Source: Azospirillum oryzae
GTDB lineage: Bacteria > Pseudomonadota > Alphaproteobacteria > Azospirillales > Azospirillaceae
Direction: 5' to 3'
Assembly (NCBI RefSeq): GCF_008364795.1
Contig: NZ_VTTM01000001.1
Span: forward strand, 1,116,001-1,180,000
Length of the DNA: 64,000 nt
The first letter of the stretch is position 1; each line of letters starts with the position of its first letter. The notes beneath the pieces are model-generated. The model did not search any database. It was not told the origin of the DNA and saw only the letters and a program-made list of their open reading frames with translations. This document shows, in pieces, positions 9,257 through 28,936 of the stretch. A program made the translations under genes and the position numbers.

Positions 9257-9463
9257 TTACTTGCCGGCGTCGGCGGAGCGGGCACGCTCGCCGAGGATGG
9301 TCTTGATGCGGGCGATGTCGCGGCGCACCGTGTTCACCCGCGCGGTGTTCTCCAGCTGGCCGGAGGCCTTCTGGAAACGCAGGTTGAACTGTTCCTTCTT
9401 GAGCTGGAGGAGCTGATCGTTCAGCTCATCCGCGCTCTTCGTACGAATGTCTACGGCCTTCAT
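9257..9463 (-). CDS. rpmC: 50S ribosomal protein L29
   Basis: 68 residues forming the usual helical hairpin at the tunnel exit. Start [20 protein letters not shown]; the family motif [17 protein letters not shown] is present. It overlaps rplP by four bases (ATGA). Confidence 0.97.
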   Translation of the reverse strand: MKAVDIRTKSADELNDQLLQLKKEQFNLRFQKASGQLENTARVNTVRRDIARIKTILGERARSADAGK

Positions 9464-9891
9464 GCCGCGGTCTCCTCGACACCGCCAAGGCGGGTCACCA
9501 GCTTCACCTTGATCGGCAGCTTCGCGGCCGCCAGAGCGAAGGCGGTTTTTGCCACATCTGCCGGCACGCCGTCCAGTTCAAACAGGATGCGGCCGGGCTT
9601 CACGCGGGCCGCCCAGTACTCCGGCGAACCCTTACCGGAACCCATGCGGACTTCGGCGGGCTTGGTGGAGACGGGGAGATCCGGGAAAATGCGGATCCAG
9701 ACGCGGCCCTGACGCTTCATCGCGCGGGTGATCGCGCGGCGGGCCGCTTCGATCTGCCGGGCGGTGATGCGCTCCGGCTCCAGGGCCTTGAGGCCGAAGG
9801 AGCCGAAGTTCAGGGCGGTGCCGCCCTTGGCGTTGCCGTGGATGCGGCCCTTATGGGCCTTACGGAATTTCGTGCGCTTGGGAGAAAGCAT
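9460..9891 (-). CDS. rplP: 50S ribosomal protein L16
   Basis: 143 residues, slightly longer than E. coli L16 at the C terminus. It helps position A-site t[19 protein letters not shown] and [20 protein letters not shown] are diagnostic, including the conserved Arg region that is hydroxylated in some bacteria. Confidence 0.97.
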   Translation of the reverse strand: MLSPKRTKFRKAHKGRIHGNAKGGTALNFGSFGLKALEPERITARQIEAARRAITRAMKRQGRVWIRIFPDLPVSTKPAEVRMGSGKGSPEYWAARVKPGRILFELDGVPADVAKTAFALAAAKLPIKVKLVTRLGGVEETAA

Positions 9892-9903
9892 CGCTCGGCC
9901 CCT

Positions 9904-10653
9904 TTACTCGCGTTCGGAGCGCTCGGAGCGCTCGCGACGGTCGCGACGATCATGCCGATCGCGGCGCGGTTCGCCGTCGGTCGACACCGGCTCGGAACCC
10001 ATGCGCTTGTCCTGCGCCATCGGGTCGTGAGCCATGACCTCGCCCTTGAACACCCACACCTTGACACCGCAGGTGCCGTAGGTGGTCTTGGCGGTGCCAA
10101 CACCGTAGTCGATGTCGGCGCGCAGGGTGTGCAGCGGAACGCGGCCCTCGCGGTACCACTCCATGCGGGCGATTTCCGCACCGCCGAGACGGCCGGAGCA
10201 GTTGATCCGGATGCCCTGGGCGCCCAGACGCATGGCGGACTGCACGGCGCGCTTCATGGCGCGACGAAATGCCACGCGGCGCTCGAGCTGGCTGGCGATG
10301 TTCTCGGCGATGAGACGAGCGTCGATTTCCGGCTTGCGGATTTCGACGATGTTCAGGCTCACCTCGCTGCCGGTCATCTTCGACAGCTCGAGACGCAGCT
10401 TCTCGATGTCCGCGCCCTTCTTGCCGATCACCACGCCCGGACGGGCCGAGTGGATGGTGATGCGGGCCTTCTTGGCCGGACGTTCGATGACGACGCGGGA
10501 GCAACCGGCCTGCTGCAGGCGACCCTGCAGATAGCCGCGCAGCTTCAGGTCCTGGTGCAGCAGATTGGCGTAGTCGCGCTTGGCGAACCAACGGCTGTCC
10601 CAGGTCCGGTTGATGCCGAGGCGCAGCCCGATCGGATTGATTTTCTGACCCAT
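9904..10653 (-). CDS. rpsC: 30S ribosomal protein S3
   Basis: 249 residues. The N-terminal KH domain has the [14 protein letters not shown] loop, and the C-terminal domain has [19 protein letters not shown], both part of the mRNA entry helicase. The last ~40 residues form an added tail ending in Arg/Glu/Ser repeats ([11 protein letters not shown]); tails of this sort vary among alphaproteobacteria. The start codon overlaps the rplV stop by one base. Confidence 0.97.
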   Translation of the reverse strand: MGQKINPIGLRLGINRTWDSRWFAKRDYANLLHQDLKLRGYLQGRLQQAGCSRVVIERPAKKARITIHSARPGVVIGKKGADIEKLRLELSKMTGSEVSLNIVEIRKPEIDARLIAENIASQLERRVAFRRAMKRAVQSAMRLGAQGIRINCSGRLGGAEIARMEWYREGRVPLHTLRADIDYGVGTAKTTYGTCGVKVWVFKGEVMAHDPMAQDKRMGSEPVSTDGEPRRDRHDRRDRRERSERSERE

Positions 10654-11048
10654 TACTCGGCCCCCTCGGCAACGGCGGCGTCACGCTCGCGAACGATGAT
10701 CGTCAGGTTGCTGAACAGCTTCTCGACCCGGGCGCCGCGACCGCGGGCACGGGCGTGGAAGCGCTTCATCACCAGAGCGCGACCGACCGTCGCCGACGAC
10801 ACGTACAGACGGTCGACGTCGAGCTGGTGGTTGTTCTCGGCGTTCGCGATCGCGGCCTGCAGGACCTTCTTCACCTCGCCGGCGATGCGGCGCTTGGAGA
10901 AGGTCAGCTCGGCCACGGCGCGGCTGGCATCCATGTTCCGGATCAGCTGGGCGACGAGGTTGAGCTTCCGCGGGCTGGTGCGGATCATCGGATTGCGGGC
11001 CAGAGCCTCGTTCTCCGCGATCCGGCTGGGATTGGCAGACTTGCCCAT
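10653..11048 (-). CDS. rplV: 50S ribosomal protein L22
   Basis: 131 residues. The beta-hairpin that lines the exit tunnel is near residues 85-105 ([16 protein letters not shown]). The body has the conserved [15 protein letters not shown]. Three bases follow rpsS. Confidence 0.97.
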   Translation of the reverse strand: MGKSANPSRIAENEALARNPMIRTSPRKLNLVAQLIRNMDASRAVAELTFSKRRIAGEVKKVLQAAIANAENNHQLDVDRLYVSSATVGRALVMKRFHARARGRGARVEKLFSNLTIIVRERDAAVAEGAE

Positions 11049-11051
11049 GGC

Positions 11052-11330
11052 TTACTTCCTCTTCGCCTTCTTGTCCGCCGCGTGGCCATAGAAGGTCCGC
11101 GTCGGAGCGAACTCGCCGAACTTGTGACCGATCATGTGCTCGGTAACCAGAACCGGCAGGAACTTGTGGCCGTTGTAGACGCCGAACGTCAGACCGACGA
11201 ACTGCGGCAGGATGGTCGAACGACGCGACCAGATCTTGATGATCTCGTTGCGGCCCGAAGCCCGGCTCTTGTCCGCCTTCTTCAGCAGATAGCCGTCGAC
11301 GAACGGGCCCTTCCAAACGGAGCGTGCCAT
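11052..11330 (-). CDS. rpsS: 30S ribosomal protein S19
   Basis: 92 residues. It starts [18 protein letters not shown] and has [20 protein letters not shown] and [15 protein letters not shown], all characteristic. It contacts S13 in the head; the S13 gene is not in this window. Confidence 0.97.
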   Translation of the reverse strand: MARSVWKGPFVDGYLLKKADKSRASGRNEIIKIWSRRSTILPQFVGLTFGVYNGHKFLPVLVTEHMIGHKFGEFAPTRTFYGHAADKKAKRK

Positions 11331-11342
11331 CGTTCGACCTCC

Positions 11343-12170
11343 TTACTTCGAATGACGGCGGCGCAGGATCAGGCCATCCGTCTTCTTGTTGTGACGAGTC
11401 TTCTTGCCCTTGGTCGGCTTGCCCCACGGCGTGACCGGATGACGGCCGCCCGAGGTGCGACCTTCACCACCACCGTGCGGGTGGTCGATCGGGTTCATGG
11501 CGACGCCACGGACCGACGGACGCTTGCCCAGCCAGCGGTTGCGACCGGCCTTGCCCAGGTTGGTGTTCATCTGGTCCGGGTTGGACACGGCACCCAGGGT
11601 GGCCATGCACTCGCCACGAACCATGCGCAGCTCGCCGGACGGCAGCTTCAGCTGGGCGTAGCCGCCGTCGCGGCCGACCAGCTGCAGGTAGGTGCCGGCG
11701 GAACGAGCCACCTGACCACCCTTGCCGGCCTTCAGCTCGACGTTATGCACGATCGAACCGACGGGGATGTTCTTCAGCGGCATGGCGTTGCCGGGCTTCA
11801 CGTCGACGCGTTCGCCCGAGATGACCGTGTCGCCGACCTTCAGGCGCTGCGGCGCCAGGATGTAGGACAGGGTCCCATCCTGGTACTTGATCAGCGCGAT
11901 GAACGCCGTGCGGTTCGGATCATATTCCAGCCGCTCGACGGTGGCCGGAACGTCGAACTTGCGACGCTTGAAGTCCACCAGACGGTAGGTGCGCTTGTGA
12001 CCGCCACCCATCCGGCGCGCAGTGATGCGGCCGGTGTTGTTGCGCCCACCAGACTTGGTCAGGCCCTCGGTGAGGGTCTTGACCGGCTTGCCCTTCCACA
12101 GCTCCGAGCGGTCAACGATGACCAGCTGGCGGAGCGACGGCGTAATCGGGCGGTATTGCTTCAGAGCCAT
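11343..12170 (-). CDS. rplB: 50S ribosomal protein L2
   Basis: 275 residues. L2 is needed for subunit joining and the peptidyl-transferase centre. The C-terminal signature [17 protein letters not shown] contains the conserved His essential for activity in E. coli, followed by a basic tail. Confidence 0.97.
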   Translation of the reverse strand: MALKQYRPITPSLRQLVIVDRSELWKGKPVKTLTEGLTKSGGRNNTGRITARRMGGGHKRTYRLVDFKRRKFDVPATVERLEYDPNRTAFIALIKYQDGTLSYILAPQRLKVGDTVISGERVDVKPGNAMPLKNIPVGSIVHNVELKAGKGGQVARSAGTYLQLVGRDGGYAQLKLPSGELRMVRGECMATLGAVSNPDQMNTNLGKAGRNRWLGKRPSVRGVAMNPIDHPHGGGEGRTSGGRHPVTPWGKPTKGKKTRHNKKTDGLILRRRHSK

Positions 12171-12186
12171 CGGATCACACTCCCGC

Positions 12187-12504
12187 TCAGATGCCCGTGG
12201 TCACGTCGATCTTGTTACCCTCGGCGAGGGTGACGACGGCCTTCTTGAAGTCCGAGCGACGGCCGATGGTGCCGCGGAACCGCTTGGTCTTGCCCTTGGA
12301 AACCAGGGTGTTGACCGCGGTCACCTTGACGTTGAAGAGACCTTCAACGGCGGCCTTGATCTCCGGCTTGGAGGCCGTGAGCGGCACGCGGAACGTGACC
12401 TGGTTATGCTCCGACACCAACGTCGACTTCTCGGTGATGACGGGAGCGAGGATCAGGTCGTACATCCGCTCCTGGCTCACCGCAGGTTTCGACTGCTTGC
12501 TCAT
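12187..12504 (-). CDS. rplW: 50S ribosomal protein L23
   Basis: 105 residues. It forms the docking site for trigger factor and SRP at the tunnel exit. Motifs: [20 protein letters not shown] and [15 protein letters not shown]. Its start overlaps rplD by four bases. Confidence 0.97.
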   Translation of the reverse strand: MSKQSKPAVSQERMYDLILAPVITEKSTLVSEHNQVTFRVPLTASKPEIKAAVEGLFNVKVTAVNTLVSKGKTKRFRGTIGRRSDFKKAVVTLAEGNKIDVTTGI

Positions 12505-13130
12505 TTCAGGCGAGCCTCCAGTTGCTCGACCGCGTTGCGGGTCAGGACCAGCGTATCGCGGCGGAGAATGTCGTAGACGTTCGCACCCTGCTCCGGCAGC
12601 ACGTCGATCAGCGGGATGTTGCGCGAAGCCTTGGCGAAGTTCTCGTCCAGGTTCGAGCCATCGATGATCAGCGCCGAAGTCAGGCCGAGGGTGGCGAGAC
12701 GGGCCGCCAGTTCCTTGGTCTTGTGCGTCTCGGCGGCCGCAGCCTCCAGGACGATCAGCTTGCCCTCGGCGGCCTTGGCCGACAGGGCGGTCTTGAGCGC
12801 CAGCTTGCGGACCTTCTTCGTCAGGTCGTGGGCGTGCGAACGCACCACCGGCCCGAAGATGGTCGCACCGCCGCGGAACTGCGGCGAACGGATGGAGCCC
12901 TGACGAGCGCGACCAGTGCCCTTCTGCGAGTAGGGCTTCTTGGTCGTGCCGCTGATCTCGCTGATGCCCTTGGTCTTGTGGTTACCGGAGCGGCGCTTGG
13001 CCAGCTGCCAGTTCACCATGCGGGCCAGCAGGTCGGTGCGGGTCGGCAGGCCGAACACGGCGTCCGACAGCTCGATCTCGCCGACGGCTTCGTTGTTCAG
13101 GTTCTTGATCGTGGCCTTCATGGCGCTCAC
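12501..13130 (-). CDS. rplD: 50S ribosomal protein L4
   Basis: 209 residues. The extended tunnel loop has the [20 protein letters not shown] signature. In E. coli L4 represses its own operon through the S10 leader, which matters for the hairpins found at 14363-14442. The ATG at 13130 overlaps the rplC stop by four bases; an inner ATG three codons on is also possible. Confidence 0.96.
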   Translation of the reverse strand: MSAMKATIKNLNNEAVGEIELSDAVFGLPTRTDLLARMVNWQLAKRRSGNHKTKGISEISGTTKKPYSQKGTGRARQGSIRSPQFRGGATIFGPVVRSHAHDLTKKVRKLALKTALSAKAAEGKLIVLEAAAAETHKTKELAARLATLGLTSALIIDGSNLDENFAKASRNIPLIDVLPEQGANVYDILRRDTLVLTRNAVEQLEARLK

Positions 13131-13837
13131 TCCTGCGTCTCGGCCGGGGCTTCCGCCGCCGGAGCAGACTTGATGCCGGCCGGGAAGGGCAGGCCTTCCG
13201 GAGCCTTCTTCTTGACGGCGTCACGGATGCGCAGCCAGCCGCCCTCGGCGCCGGGGACGGCACCCTTGAGCATGATCAGACCACGGGCTTCGTCGACGGC
13301 GACGACCTGCAGGTTCAGAACCGTGACCCGCTCGTCACCGAGATGACCGGCCATCTTCTTGTTCTTGAAGACCTTACCGGGGTCCTGACGGTTACCCGTC
13401 GAACCGTGCGAACGGTGCGACACCGACACGCCGTGCGTGGCGCGCAGACCACCGAAGTTCCAGCGCTTCATCGCACCGGCAAAGCCCTTGCCGATGGAGG
13501 TGCCGGTGACGTCGACGTACTGGCCGGCGACGAAGTGGGCGGCCGACAGCTCGGCACCAACCTCGATCAGGGCATCGGCATCGACGCGGAACTCGACCAG
13601 CTTGCGCTTCGGTTCCACGCGCGCCTTGGCGAAATGCCCACGCTCAGGCTTGTTGACGTTCTTGACCTTGATGGCGCCCGCGCCGAGCTGGACGGCGGTG
13701 TAGCCATCCTTGTCCTCGGTGCGAACGGCGACGACCTGGCAGCTGTCGACTTTCAGCACAGTGACCGGAACATGCTGGCCGTCGTCCGTGAAGACGCGGG
13801 TCATGCCGACCTTCTGCGCGATCAAACCGGATCGCAT
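13127..13837 (-). CDS. rplC: 50S ribosomal protein L3
   Basis: 236 residues. It begins [20 protein letters not shown] and has [20 protein letters not shown] and [20 protein letters not shown], the segment with the methylated Gln in E. coli. An Ala/Glu-rich tail extends the C terminus. It is an assembly initiator with L24. Confidence 0.97.
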   Translation of the reverse strand: MRSGLIAQKVGMTRVFTDDGQHVPVTVLKVDSCQVVAVRTEDKDGYTAVQLGAGAIKVKNVNKPERGHFAKARVEPKRKLVEFRVDADALIEVGAELSAAHFVAGQYVDVTGTSIGKGFAGAMKRWNFGGLRATHGVSVSHRSHGSTGNRQDPGKVFKNKKMAGHLGDERVTVLNLQVVAVDEARGLIMLKGAVPGAEGGWLRIRDAVKKKAPEGLPFPAGIKSAPAAEAPAETQE

Positions 13838-13897
13838 TGTTCTTTATCTCCTGACCAGGGACATCCGCTTACCGGAGAGGTCCCTTACCAACCAAAA

Positions 13898-14206
<309 letters not shown>

Positions 14207-14362
14207 GTCCAAACGTCCCTTGCACCTTCTAGCGATGACGCGGACGCGTCACCGGAACTCCACGAGCTGCTTTGGGGCTTCGCCGACAGCGCAAGGCCGC
14301 GCGCCGAACCACCGAAGCGGGGTCGACGGGCGACACTGTGACCGATGCGACGGGCCGATACG

Positions 14363-14404
14363 AAAAAGAACATCCCCCGCGGCGGATGCGCGAAGGGGAT
14401 GTTC
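14363..14404 (-). terminator. Terminator-like hairpin in the rpsJ leader (candidate S10 attenuator)
   Basis: On the minus strand GAACATCCCC (14404-14395) pairs with GGGGATGTTC (14377-14368) and is followed at once by TTTTT (14367-14363). It lies about 160 bases before rpsJ and downstream of the candidate promoter at 14510-14538, so it sits inside the S10 leader. It could also serve as the tufA terminator for read-through transcripts. Confidence 0.75.
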
Positions 14405-14414
14405 CGTTCAGCAG

Positions 14415-14442
14415 ACGGCGCGCCTCCGTGGAGGCGCGCCGT
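14415..14442 (-). other. 13-bp perfect GC hairpin in the rpsJ leader
   Basis: ACGGCGCGCCTCC (14415-14427) is the exact reverse complement of 14430-14442. It stands just before the terminator-like hairpin, an arrangement like the paired hairpins of the E. coli S10 leader that respond to L4. Confidence 0.6.
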
Positions 14443-14509
14443 GCCGTTCGTCTCGGGCTGCGTCTAGGCCGAAGCTGCCTACCACCAACCCAAAATCCAG
14501 AGGGCGTAA

Positions 14510-14538
14510 TCTCTAGGCGTTCAGCGCCCGCGTGTCAA
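14510..14538 (-). promoter_or_regulatory. Candidate sigma70 promoter of the S10 operon
   Basis: On the minus strand: TTGACA (14538-14533), a 17-base spacer, then TAGAGA (14515-14510). The -35 is a perfect consensus, the -10 is weak. Predicted start of transcription near 14503 gives a leader of about 300 bases. The rest of the gap up to tufA (14539-14742) shows only small GC hairpins. Confidence 0.55.
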
Positions 14539-14742
14539 TCCTGAATCTCCCCCCAATCGAAGGAAGCTGGATCGACAGGCGGACGGACCCGAATGCCGAC
14601 GCCCGATGGCTAGAACCGGGCGGACCGCCCACCCTGCTTGCGCGGAGAAGACGGCCCGTCTCTTACAACCGGCGGCGGGGTGCTCTCCCGTCGCCCTACC
14701 CTTCCCTCCGGCGACCACCTTGCGGTGGCCGTCGGACGGTCA

Positions 14743-15933
<1,191 letters not shown>

Positions 15934-15971
15934 GGGGTGGTCTCTCCGTTTCTCAATCGTTCCAGCGGTCT

Positions 15972-18044
15972 TCAGGCCACCTTGGCGCGGACGCCGTCCG
16001 CGATGGCCTGTGGCACCGGCTCATAATGGTCGAACTGCATGCTGTACTGCGCGCGGCCCTGACTCATGGAGCGCAGGGAGTTCACATAGCCGAACATGGC
16101 CGCCAAGGGAACCAGTCCCGTGACGATTCGCGCGTTGCCGCGCTGGTCCATGCCGGTGATCTGTCCGCGGCGACCGTTCAGATCGCCGATGACGTCGCCC
16201 ATATAGTCGTCCGGCGTGATGATTTCGACCCGCATCAGCGGTTCCAACAGCGCCGGAGCGGCTTTTGTCATGGCCTCGCGGAAGGCGGTCCGCGCCGCCA
16301 GCTCGAAGGCGAGCGGCGAGGAGTCGACGTCATGCGCCTCACCACCGGTCAGGCTCGCCTTGACGTCCACCACAGGGTAGCCAGCGACGACGCCGCTGTC
16401 CTTCGCAGCCTCCAGCCCCTTCTGCACACCGGCGACGAACTCACGTGCCAGTCCGGCGGCGCGGTTCTCGAACACGAAGCCGGCGCCGCGGTCGAGCGCC
16501 TCCAGCTTCAGCGTCACACGTGCGAACTGGGCGCGGTCGCCGGTCTGGCGGGCATGGACATGGTCGATCTCGGCCGAGCGCAGCACCGTCTCGCGGTAGG
16601 CGACCTTGGGCGCGCCGACGGCGGCATCGACGCGGAATTCGCGCTTCATGCGGTCGACAATGATGTCGAGATGCAACTCGCCCATGCCGCGAATGACGGT
16701 CTGGCCGCTTTCACGGTCGACCGAGACCTGCAGCGAGGGATCCTCATGACCCAACCGGTTCAACGCCGCCGCCATCTTCTCGTGGTCGGCGTCGGTGCGC
16801 GGCTCGACCACGATCTCGATCACCGGCTCGGGAACGTCCAGACGTTCCAGCACGATGGGCTTGGCGGGGTCGCACAGCGTATCGCCGGTGGCGGTGTGCT
16901 CCAGCCCGGCGAACGCCACGATGTCGCCGGTATGGGCGTGCTCGATGTCTTCACGGCTGTTGGCATGCATCAGCAGCATGCGGCCGATCTTCTCGCGCTC
17001 GCCCTTCACCGGATTGAGCAGCGAATCGCCGACGCTCGCGGTGCCGGAATAGATGCGGCAGAAGGTGAGCGTCCCGACATAGGGGTCGTTCATCACCTTG
17101 AAGGCGAGGCCCGAGAAGGGGGCGCTGTCGTTTGCCGCGCGCTCCTCCGAACGGTCGCCGCCGACGGCATGGCCCGTCACCGCGCCGATATCGTTCGGCG
17201 CCGGCAGATAGTGGACCACCGCGTCGAGCATCGGCTGAATGCCCTTGTTGCGGAACGCCGATCCGCAAAGCACGGGGACCACGGCATTGGAAATCGTGCC
17301 CTTGCGGATCAGCGCGCGCAGGACGTTGGGCGCAGGCTCCTCGCCGCGCTCCAGATAGGCGGCCATTGCCGCCTCGTCGAGATCGAGCACAGCCTCCAGC
17401 AGCGCCTGACGGGCGCTTGCGGCGGTCTCTGCCAGATCCTCGGGAATGTCGGTATCTTCGAAGTCGGCGCCGAGAGTCTCGGCCTTCCAGATCGTGGCGC
17501 GCATGGCGACGAGATCGACGACGCCGGAAAAGCCGGCTTCGCTGCCAATCGGAAGCTGAAGAACCAGCGGCTTGACACCCAGCCGGTCGGCCATCATGGC
17601 GACACAGCCGTTGAAGTCGGCGCCAACGCGGTCCATCTTGTTGACGAAGGCCATGCGCGGCACGCCGTACTTGTCGGCCTGCCGCCACACGGTTTCCGTC
17701 TGGGGCTCGACCCCTGCAACAGCGTCGAAGATGGCAACGGCGCCATCCAGGACACGCAACGACCGCTCGACCTCGATGGTGAAATCCACGTGGCCGGGCG
17801 TATCGATGATGTTGATGCGGTGGTCGCGCCAGAAACAGGTCGTTGCCGCCGAGGTGATGGTGATGCCCCGTTCCTGCTCCTGCTCCATCCAATCCATGAC
17901 GGCGGTGCCGTCATTGACCTCGCCCATGCGATAGGATTTGCCGGTATAGAACAGGATGCGCTCGGTCGTCGTCGTCTTGCCGGCATCGATGTGAGCCATG
18001 ATGCCGATGTTGCGGTAACGGTCGAGGGCGTGCGAACGGGGCAT
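15972..18044 (-). CDS. fusA: Elongation factor G
   Basis: 690 residues with the five-domain EF-G layout. G motifs: [18 protein letters not shown] (P-loop), [15 protein letters not shown] and [10 protein letters not shown]. It drives translocation and, with RRF, ribosome recycling. Located between rpsG and tufA as in classical str operons. The C terminus ends RAKVA, slightly short compared with E. coli (704). Confidence 0.97.
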   Translation of the reverse strand: MPRSHALDRYRNIGIMAHIDAGKTTTTERILFYTGKSYRMGEVNDGTAVMDWMEQEQERGITITSAATTCFWRDHRINIIDTPGHVDFTIEVERSLRVLDGAVAIFDAVAGVEPQTETVWRQADKYGVPRMAFVNKMDRVGADFNGCVAMMADRLGVKPLVLQLPIGSEAGFSGVVDLVAMRATIWKAETLGADFEDTDIPEDLAETAASARQALLEAVLDLDEAAMAAYLERGEEPAPNVLRALIRKGTISNAVVPVLCGSAFRNKGIQPMLDAVVHYLPAPNDIGAVTGHAVGGDRSEERAANDSAPFSGLAFKVMNDPYVGTLTFCRIYSGTASVGDSLLNPVKGEREKIGRMLLMHANSREDIEHAHTGDIVAFAGLEHTATGDTLCDPAKPIVLERLDVPEPVIEIVVEPRTDADHEKMAAALNRLGHEDPSLQVSVDRESGQTVIRGMGELHLDIIVDRMKREFRVDAAVGAPKVAYRETVLRSAEIDHVHARQTGDRAQFARVTLKLEALDRGAGFVFENRAAGLAREFVAGVQKGLEAAKDSGVVAGYPVVDVKASLTGGEAHDVDSSPLAFELAARTAFREAMTKAAPALLEPLMRVEIITPDDYMGDVIGDLNGRRGQITGMDQRGNARIVTGLVPLAAMFGYVNSLRSMSQGRAQYSMQFDHYEPVPQAIADGVRAKVA

Positions 18045-18071
18045 GCAAAATCACCAGGACAGGCGTGAACC

Positions 18072-18542
18072 TTACCAGCGGTAGTGCGAGAACGCCTTGT
18101 TGGCTTCCGCCATGCGGTGCGTGTCTTCGCGCTTCTTCACGGCGGTGCCGCGCTGGCTGGCAGCGTCGAGCAGCTCACCCGACAGACGCTCGGTCATGGT
18201 GTTTTCCGAGCGGGCGCGGGCGGCGCTGATCAGCCAACGGATGGCGAGAGCCTGGGCGCGGTCCGAACGGACCTCGACCGGAACCTGGTAGGTCGCACCA
18301 CCGACGCGGCGGCTGCGGACTTCCAGGTGCGGCTTCACGTTGGCGAGCGCATCGTGGAAGACCTGAACGGGGTCGTTCTTGGTCTTGACCTCGATACGGC
18401 CGAGCGCACCATAGACGATGCCTTCGGCGGCCGACTTCTTGCCGTCCAGCATCAGGCAATTCATGAACTTCGTCAGGACGCGGTCGCCGTACTTGGCGTC
18501 CGGCAGGACTTCACGCTTCTCGGCGCGATGACGACGGGACAT
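18072..18542 (-). CDS. rpsG: 30S ribosomal protein S7
   Basis: 156 residues. It starts [20 protein letters not shown] and ends in KAFSHYRW, both family hallmarks. S7 nucleates the 30S head and in E. coli represses the str operon by binding its intercistronic mRNA. Confidence 0.97.
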   Translation of the reverse strand: MSRRHRAEKREVLPDAKYGDRVLTKFMNCLMLDGKKSAAEGIVYGALGRIEVKTKNDPVQVFHDALANVKPHLEVRSRRVGGATYQVPVEVRSDRAQALAIRWLISAARARSENTMTERLSGELLDAASQRGTAVKKREDTHRMAEANKAFSHYRW

Positions 18543-18554
18543 CGTGAGTTCTCC

Positions 18555-18926
18555 TTACTTCGGACGCTTCGCGCCGTACTTCGAACGGCGCTGCTTACGA
18601 TCCTTGACGCCCTGGGTATCCAGCGTGCCGCGAATGATGTGGTAGCGAACGCCGGGAAGATCCTTCACACGACCGCCGCGGATCATGACCACCGAGTGTT
18701 CCTGGAGGTTGTGGCCCTCACCAGGGATGTAGCTCGTCACCTCGAAGCCGTTCGTCAGACGAACGCGGGCGACCTTACGGAGCGCCGAGTTCGGCTTCTT
18801 CGGGGTGGTGGTGTAAACGCGAGTGCAGACGCCACGCTTCTGCGGGCAGGCCTCCATCGCGGGAACCTTGTTGCGCGCGGCCAACGGCTCGCGCGGCTTA
18901 CGGATCAACTGGTTGATCGTCGGCAT
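18555..18926 (-). CDS. rpsL: 30S ribosomal protein S12
   Basis: 123 residues. It controls decoding accuracy. Lys43 in [13 protein letters not shown] and Lys88 in [13 protein letters not shown] are the wild-type residues whose change gives streptomycin resistance, so this allele looks streptomycin sensitive. It is the first gene of the str operon, behind a leader of about 180 bases. Confidence 0.98.
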   Translation of the reverse strand: MPTINQLIRKPREPLAARNKVPAMEACPQKRGVCTRVYTTTPKKPNSALRKVARVRLTNGFEVTSYIPGEGHNLQEHSVVMIRGGRVKDLPGVRYHIIRGTLDTQGVKDRKQRRSKYGAKRPK

Positions 18927-18977
18927 ATCTGCCCTTCATCCCTTCAAGATCACTCGGCCGGACGAGCCGGACGAAGC

Positions 18978-19016
18978 AAAAGCCCGCCTGCGAAACGTTG
19001 CCGTTCCGAGCGGGCT
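18978..19016 (-). terminator. Terminator-like hairpin in the rpsL leader (candidate attenuator)
   Basis: On the minus strand AGCCCGC (19016-19010) pairs with GCGGGCT (18987-18981), with CGGAAC/GTTTCG pairing inside, and is followed by TTTT. It lies 52 bases before rpsL and downstream of the candidate promoter at 19111-19139, so it may attenuate str transcription. Confidence 0.65.
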
Positions 19017-19029
19017 GAATGAGCGAAAG

Positions 19030-19051
19030 CCGACCGGAGGACTCCGATCGG
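19030..19051 (-). other. 10-bp hairpin upstream in the rpsL leader
   Basis: CCGACCGGAG (19030-19039) pairs with CTCCGATCGG (19042-19051) with a single wobble. It could be a sensor or antiterminator stem ahead of the terminator-like hairpin. Confidence 0.4.
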
Positions 19052-19110
19052 CGGGATCGGTGGATTCAACCGGACGCACGGAGAGCCCCGGCGTCCTTTG
19101 AAGTTCGCGG

Positions 19111-19139
19111 ACTTTAGGGAAAGGTCGCGGGAGAGTCAA
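19111..19139 (-). promoter_or_regulatory. Candidate sigma70 promoter of the str operon
   Basis: On the minus strand: TTGACT (19139-19134), a 17-base spacer, then TAAAGT (19116-19111). It stands after the rpoC terminator and before rpsL; predicted transcription start near 19104. Confidence 0.65.
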
Positions 19140-19185
19140 GCGAGCTTTCTGCCCATGGAAGGTCCCGTTGCATGTGCGCGAGGCC

Positions 19186-19221
19186 AAAAAGAAAAGGGCG
19201 CATCCCTTGCGGAACGCGCCC
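19186..19221 (-). terminator. Intrinsic terminator of rpoBC
   Basis: GGGCGC (19221-19216 on the minus strand) pairs with GCGCCC (19201-19196), followed by TTTTCTTTTT. It starts 28 bases after the rpoC stop codon. Confidence 0.85.
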
Positions 19222-19248
19222 CCTCCCCCACTCACTTGACCCGAAGGA

Positions 19249-23454
<4,206 letters not shown>

Positions 23455-23471
23455 TTAAGGGCAGTGCATGA

Positions 23472-23501
23472 CCCCGGAGCGGTGCTCGCACCGTTCCGGG
23501 G
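23472..23501 (-). other. 14-bp intercistronic hairpin between rpoB and rpoC
   Basis: CCCCGGAGCGGTGC (23472-23485) pairs with GCACCGTTCCGGGG (23488-23501) with one imperfect pair. No U run follows on the minus strand. It is more likely a processing or stability element than a terminator. Confidence 0.55.
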
Positions 23502-23521
23502 TTTGGTCACGTCAAATCGGC

Positions 23522-27715
<4,194 letters not shown>

Positions 27716-27846
27716 GGATGTCCCCAAACGTCTGTACGTGATGCGCGTTATACCGACCGTTCAACCGACCGCAGGATCAAGCCGACTGGTGTCGACCGCT
27801 CCCGAGGGCGCCCGCGCGGGCCATCCCCATGATGGGGACGGAAAGA

Positions 27847-27872
27847 GCCGGGCCGGGCAAGCCCGGTCCGGC
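27847..27872 (-). other. 12-bp hairpin upstream of rpoB
   Basis: GCCGGGCCGGGC (27847-27858) pairs with GCCCGGTCCGGC (27861-27872) with one imperfect pair and a two-base loop. Part of the structured rplL-rpoB spacer. Confidence 0.45.
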
Positions 27873-27884
27873 GGAAGGCAGAAA

Positions 27885-27932
27885 ACGCCGTGCGGCGGCA
27901 GGTTCCCTGGGGAACCGACCGCCGTCCGGCGT
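27885..27932 (-). other. Long imperfect hairpin in the rplL-rpoB spacer
   Basis: Nested pairing ACGCC, CGGCGG and GGTTCCC with their complements across a TG turn, interrupted by two symmetric internal loops, covers 48 bases. E. coli has an attenuator and an RNase III site in the same spacer; this stem is a good candidate for the equivalent element. Confidence 0.55.
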
Positions 27933-27963
27933 GGAACTGTATGATCCGTAACGCAACAAGGTC

Positions 27964-28341
27964 TTACTTAATATCGACCTTGGCGCCGGCCTCTTCAAGC
28001 TGCTTCTTGATCTTGGCGGCCTCGTCCTTCGTGGCGCCTTCCTTGACCGGCTTCGGAGCGCCCTCGACCAGGTCCTTGGCTTCCTTCAGGCCCAGGCCGG
28101 TGATCGCACGGACTTCCTTAATCACGTTGATCTTCTTGTCGCCGGCATCGGCGAGGATCACCGTGAACTCGGTCTGCTCTTCGGCCGGAGCGGCAGCGGC
28201 AGCGGCCGGGCCAGCGGCGGCAACGGCCACCGGAGCGGCGGCGGAGACGCCCCACTTCTCTTCGAGGAGCTTCGACAGCTCGGCGGCTTCCAGGACGGTC
28301 AGGGCCGACAGATCGTCGACGAGCTTCTGCAGATCAGCCAT
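27964..28341 (-). CDS. rplL: 50S ribosomal protein L7/L12
   Basis: 125 residues. N-terminal dimerisation domain [20 protein letters not shown], an Ala/Pro hinge at about residues 38-55, and a C-terminal factor-binding domain with [20 protein letters not shown]. Start ATG 28341; the 50-residue upstream extension is rejected. It is the flexible stalk that recruits EF-Tu and EF-G. Confidence 0.98.
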   Translation of the reverse strand: MADLQKLVDDLSALTVLEAAELSKLLEEKWGVSAAAPVAVAAAGPAAAAAAPAEEQTEFTVILADAGDKKINVIKEVRAITGLGLKEAKDLVEGAPKPVKEGATKDEAAKIKKQLEEAGAKVDIK

Positions 28342-28414
28342 GTTACTACTCCAAACGACTTGAGTTCTGGGGATGGAAAAAAACGAGTGAGTCGAGTTGG
28401 CCTTGCGGGCCAGC

Positions 28415-28936
28415 TCAGGCTGCCTCGTCGTCCTTCTTCGCGTAGGCGGCAAGCACGCGGGCGACCTGGCCACCCGGAGCCTGGAGGACACCGGCGATAC
28501 GGGTCGCCGGGGTCTGGATCATGCCCACGAGGCGGCCACGCAGTTCGTCCAGCGACGGGAGCGAGGCGAGGGCCTTGACCCCCTCCGCGTCCAGAATCTG
28601 GGTGCCGAGGCTGGCGCCGACGATCTTGAGCTTCTCGTTGGTCTTCGCGTAGTCGGCCACCACCTTGGCAGCCGCAACGGGATCCTTCGAGAAGGCGATC
28701 GCCGTCGGTCCCTTGAAGAGACCGTCCAGACCTTCGAACTGCGTCCCCTGAAGGGAACGACGGGCGAGCCGGTTCTTCGTCACTTTGAAGCTGGCGCCAG
28801 CAGCCCGAACCTTCGCACGCAGGTCGGTGACTTCCTTCACCGTCAGGCCCAGATGGTGGGTGACCACCACCAGGCCCGTGTCCTGGAGCTTCGATTGCAG
28901 AGCCGCGATCGTCGCTTCTTTTTGTGTACGATCCAC
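28415..28936 (-). CDS. rplJ: 50S ribosomal protein L10 (GTG start)
   Basis: 173 residues. The start is a GTG at 28936, six bases after a GGAGG site, giving [20 protein letters not shown]; the longer ATG frame adds unrelated residues. It anchors L12 dimers to the ribosome and, with L12, represses its own leader in other bacteria. Hallmarks: [18 protein letters not shown] and [16 protein letters not shown]. Confidence 0.95.
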   Translation of the reverse strand: MDRTQKEATIAALQSKLQDTGLVVVTHHLGLTVKEVTDLRAKVRAAGASFKVTKNRLARRSLQGTQFEGLDGLFKGPTAIAFSKDPVAAAKVVADYAKTNEKLKIVGASLGTQILDAEGVKALASLPSLDELRGRLVGMIQTPATRIAGVLQAPGGQVARVLAAYAKKDDEAA

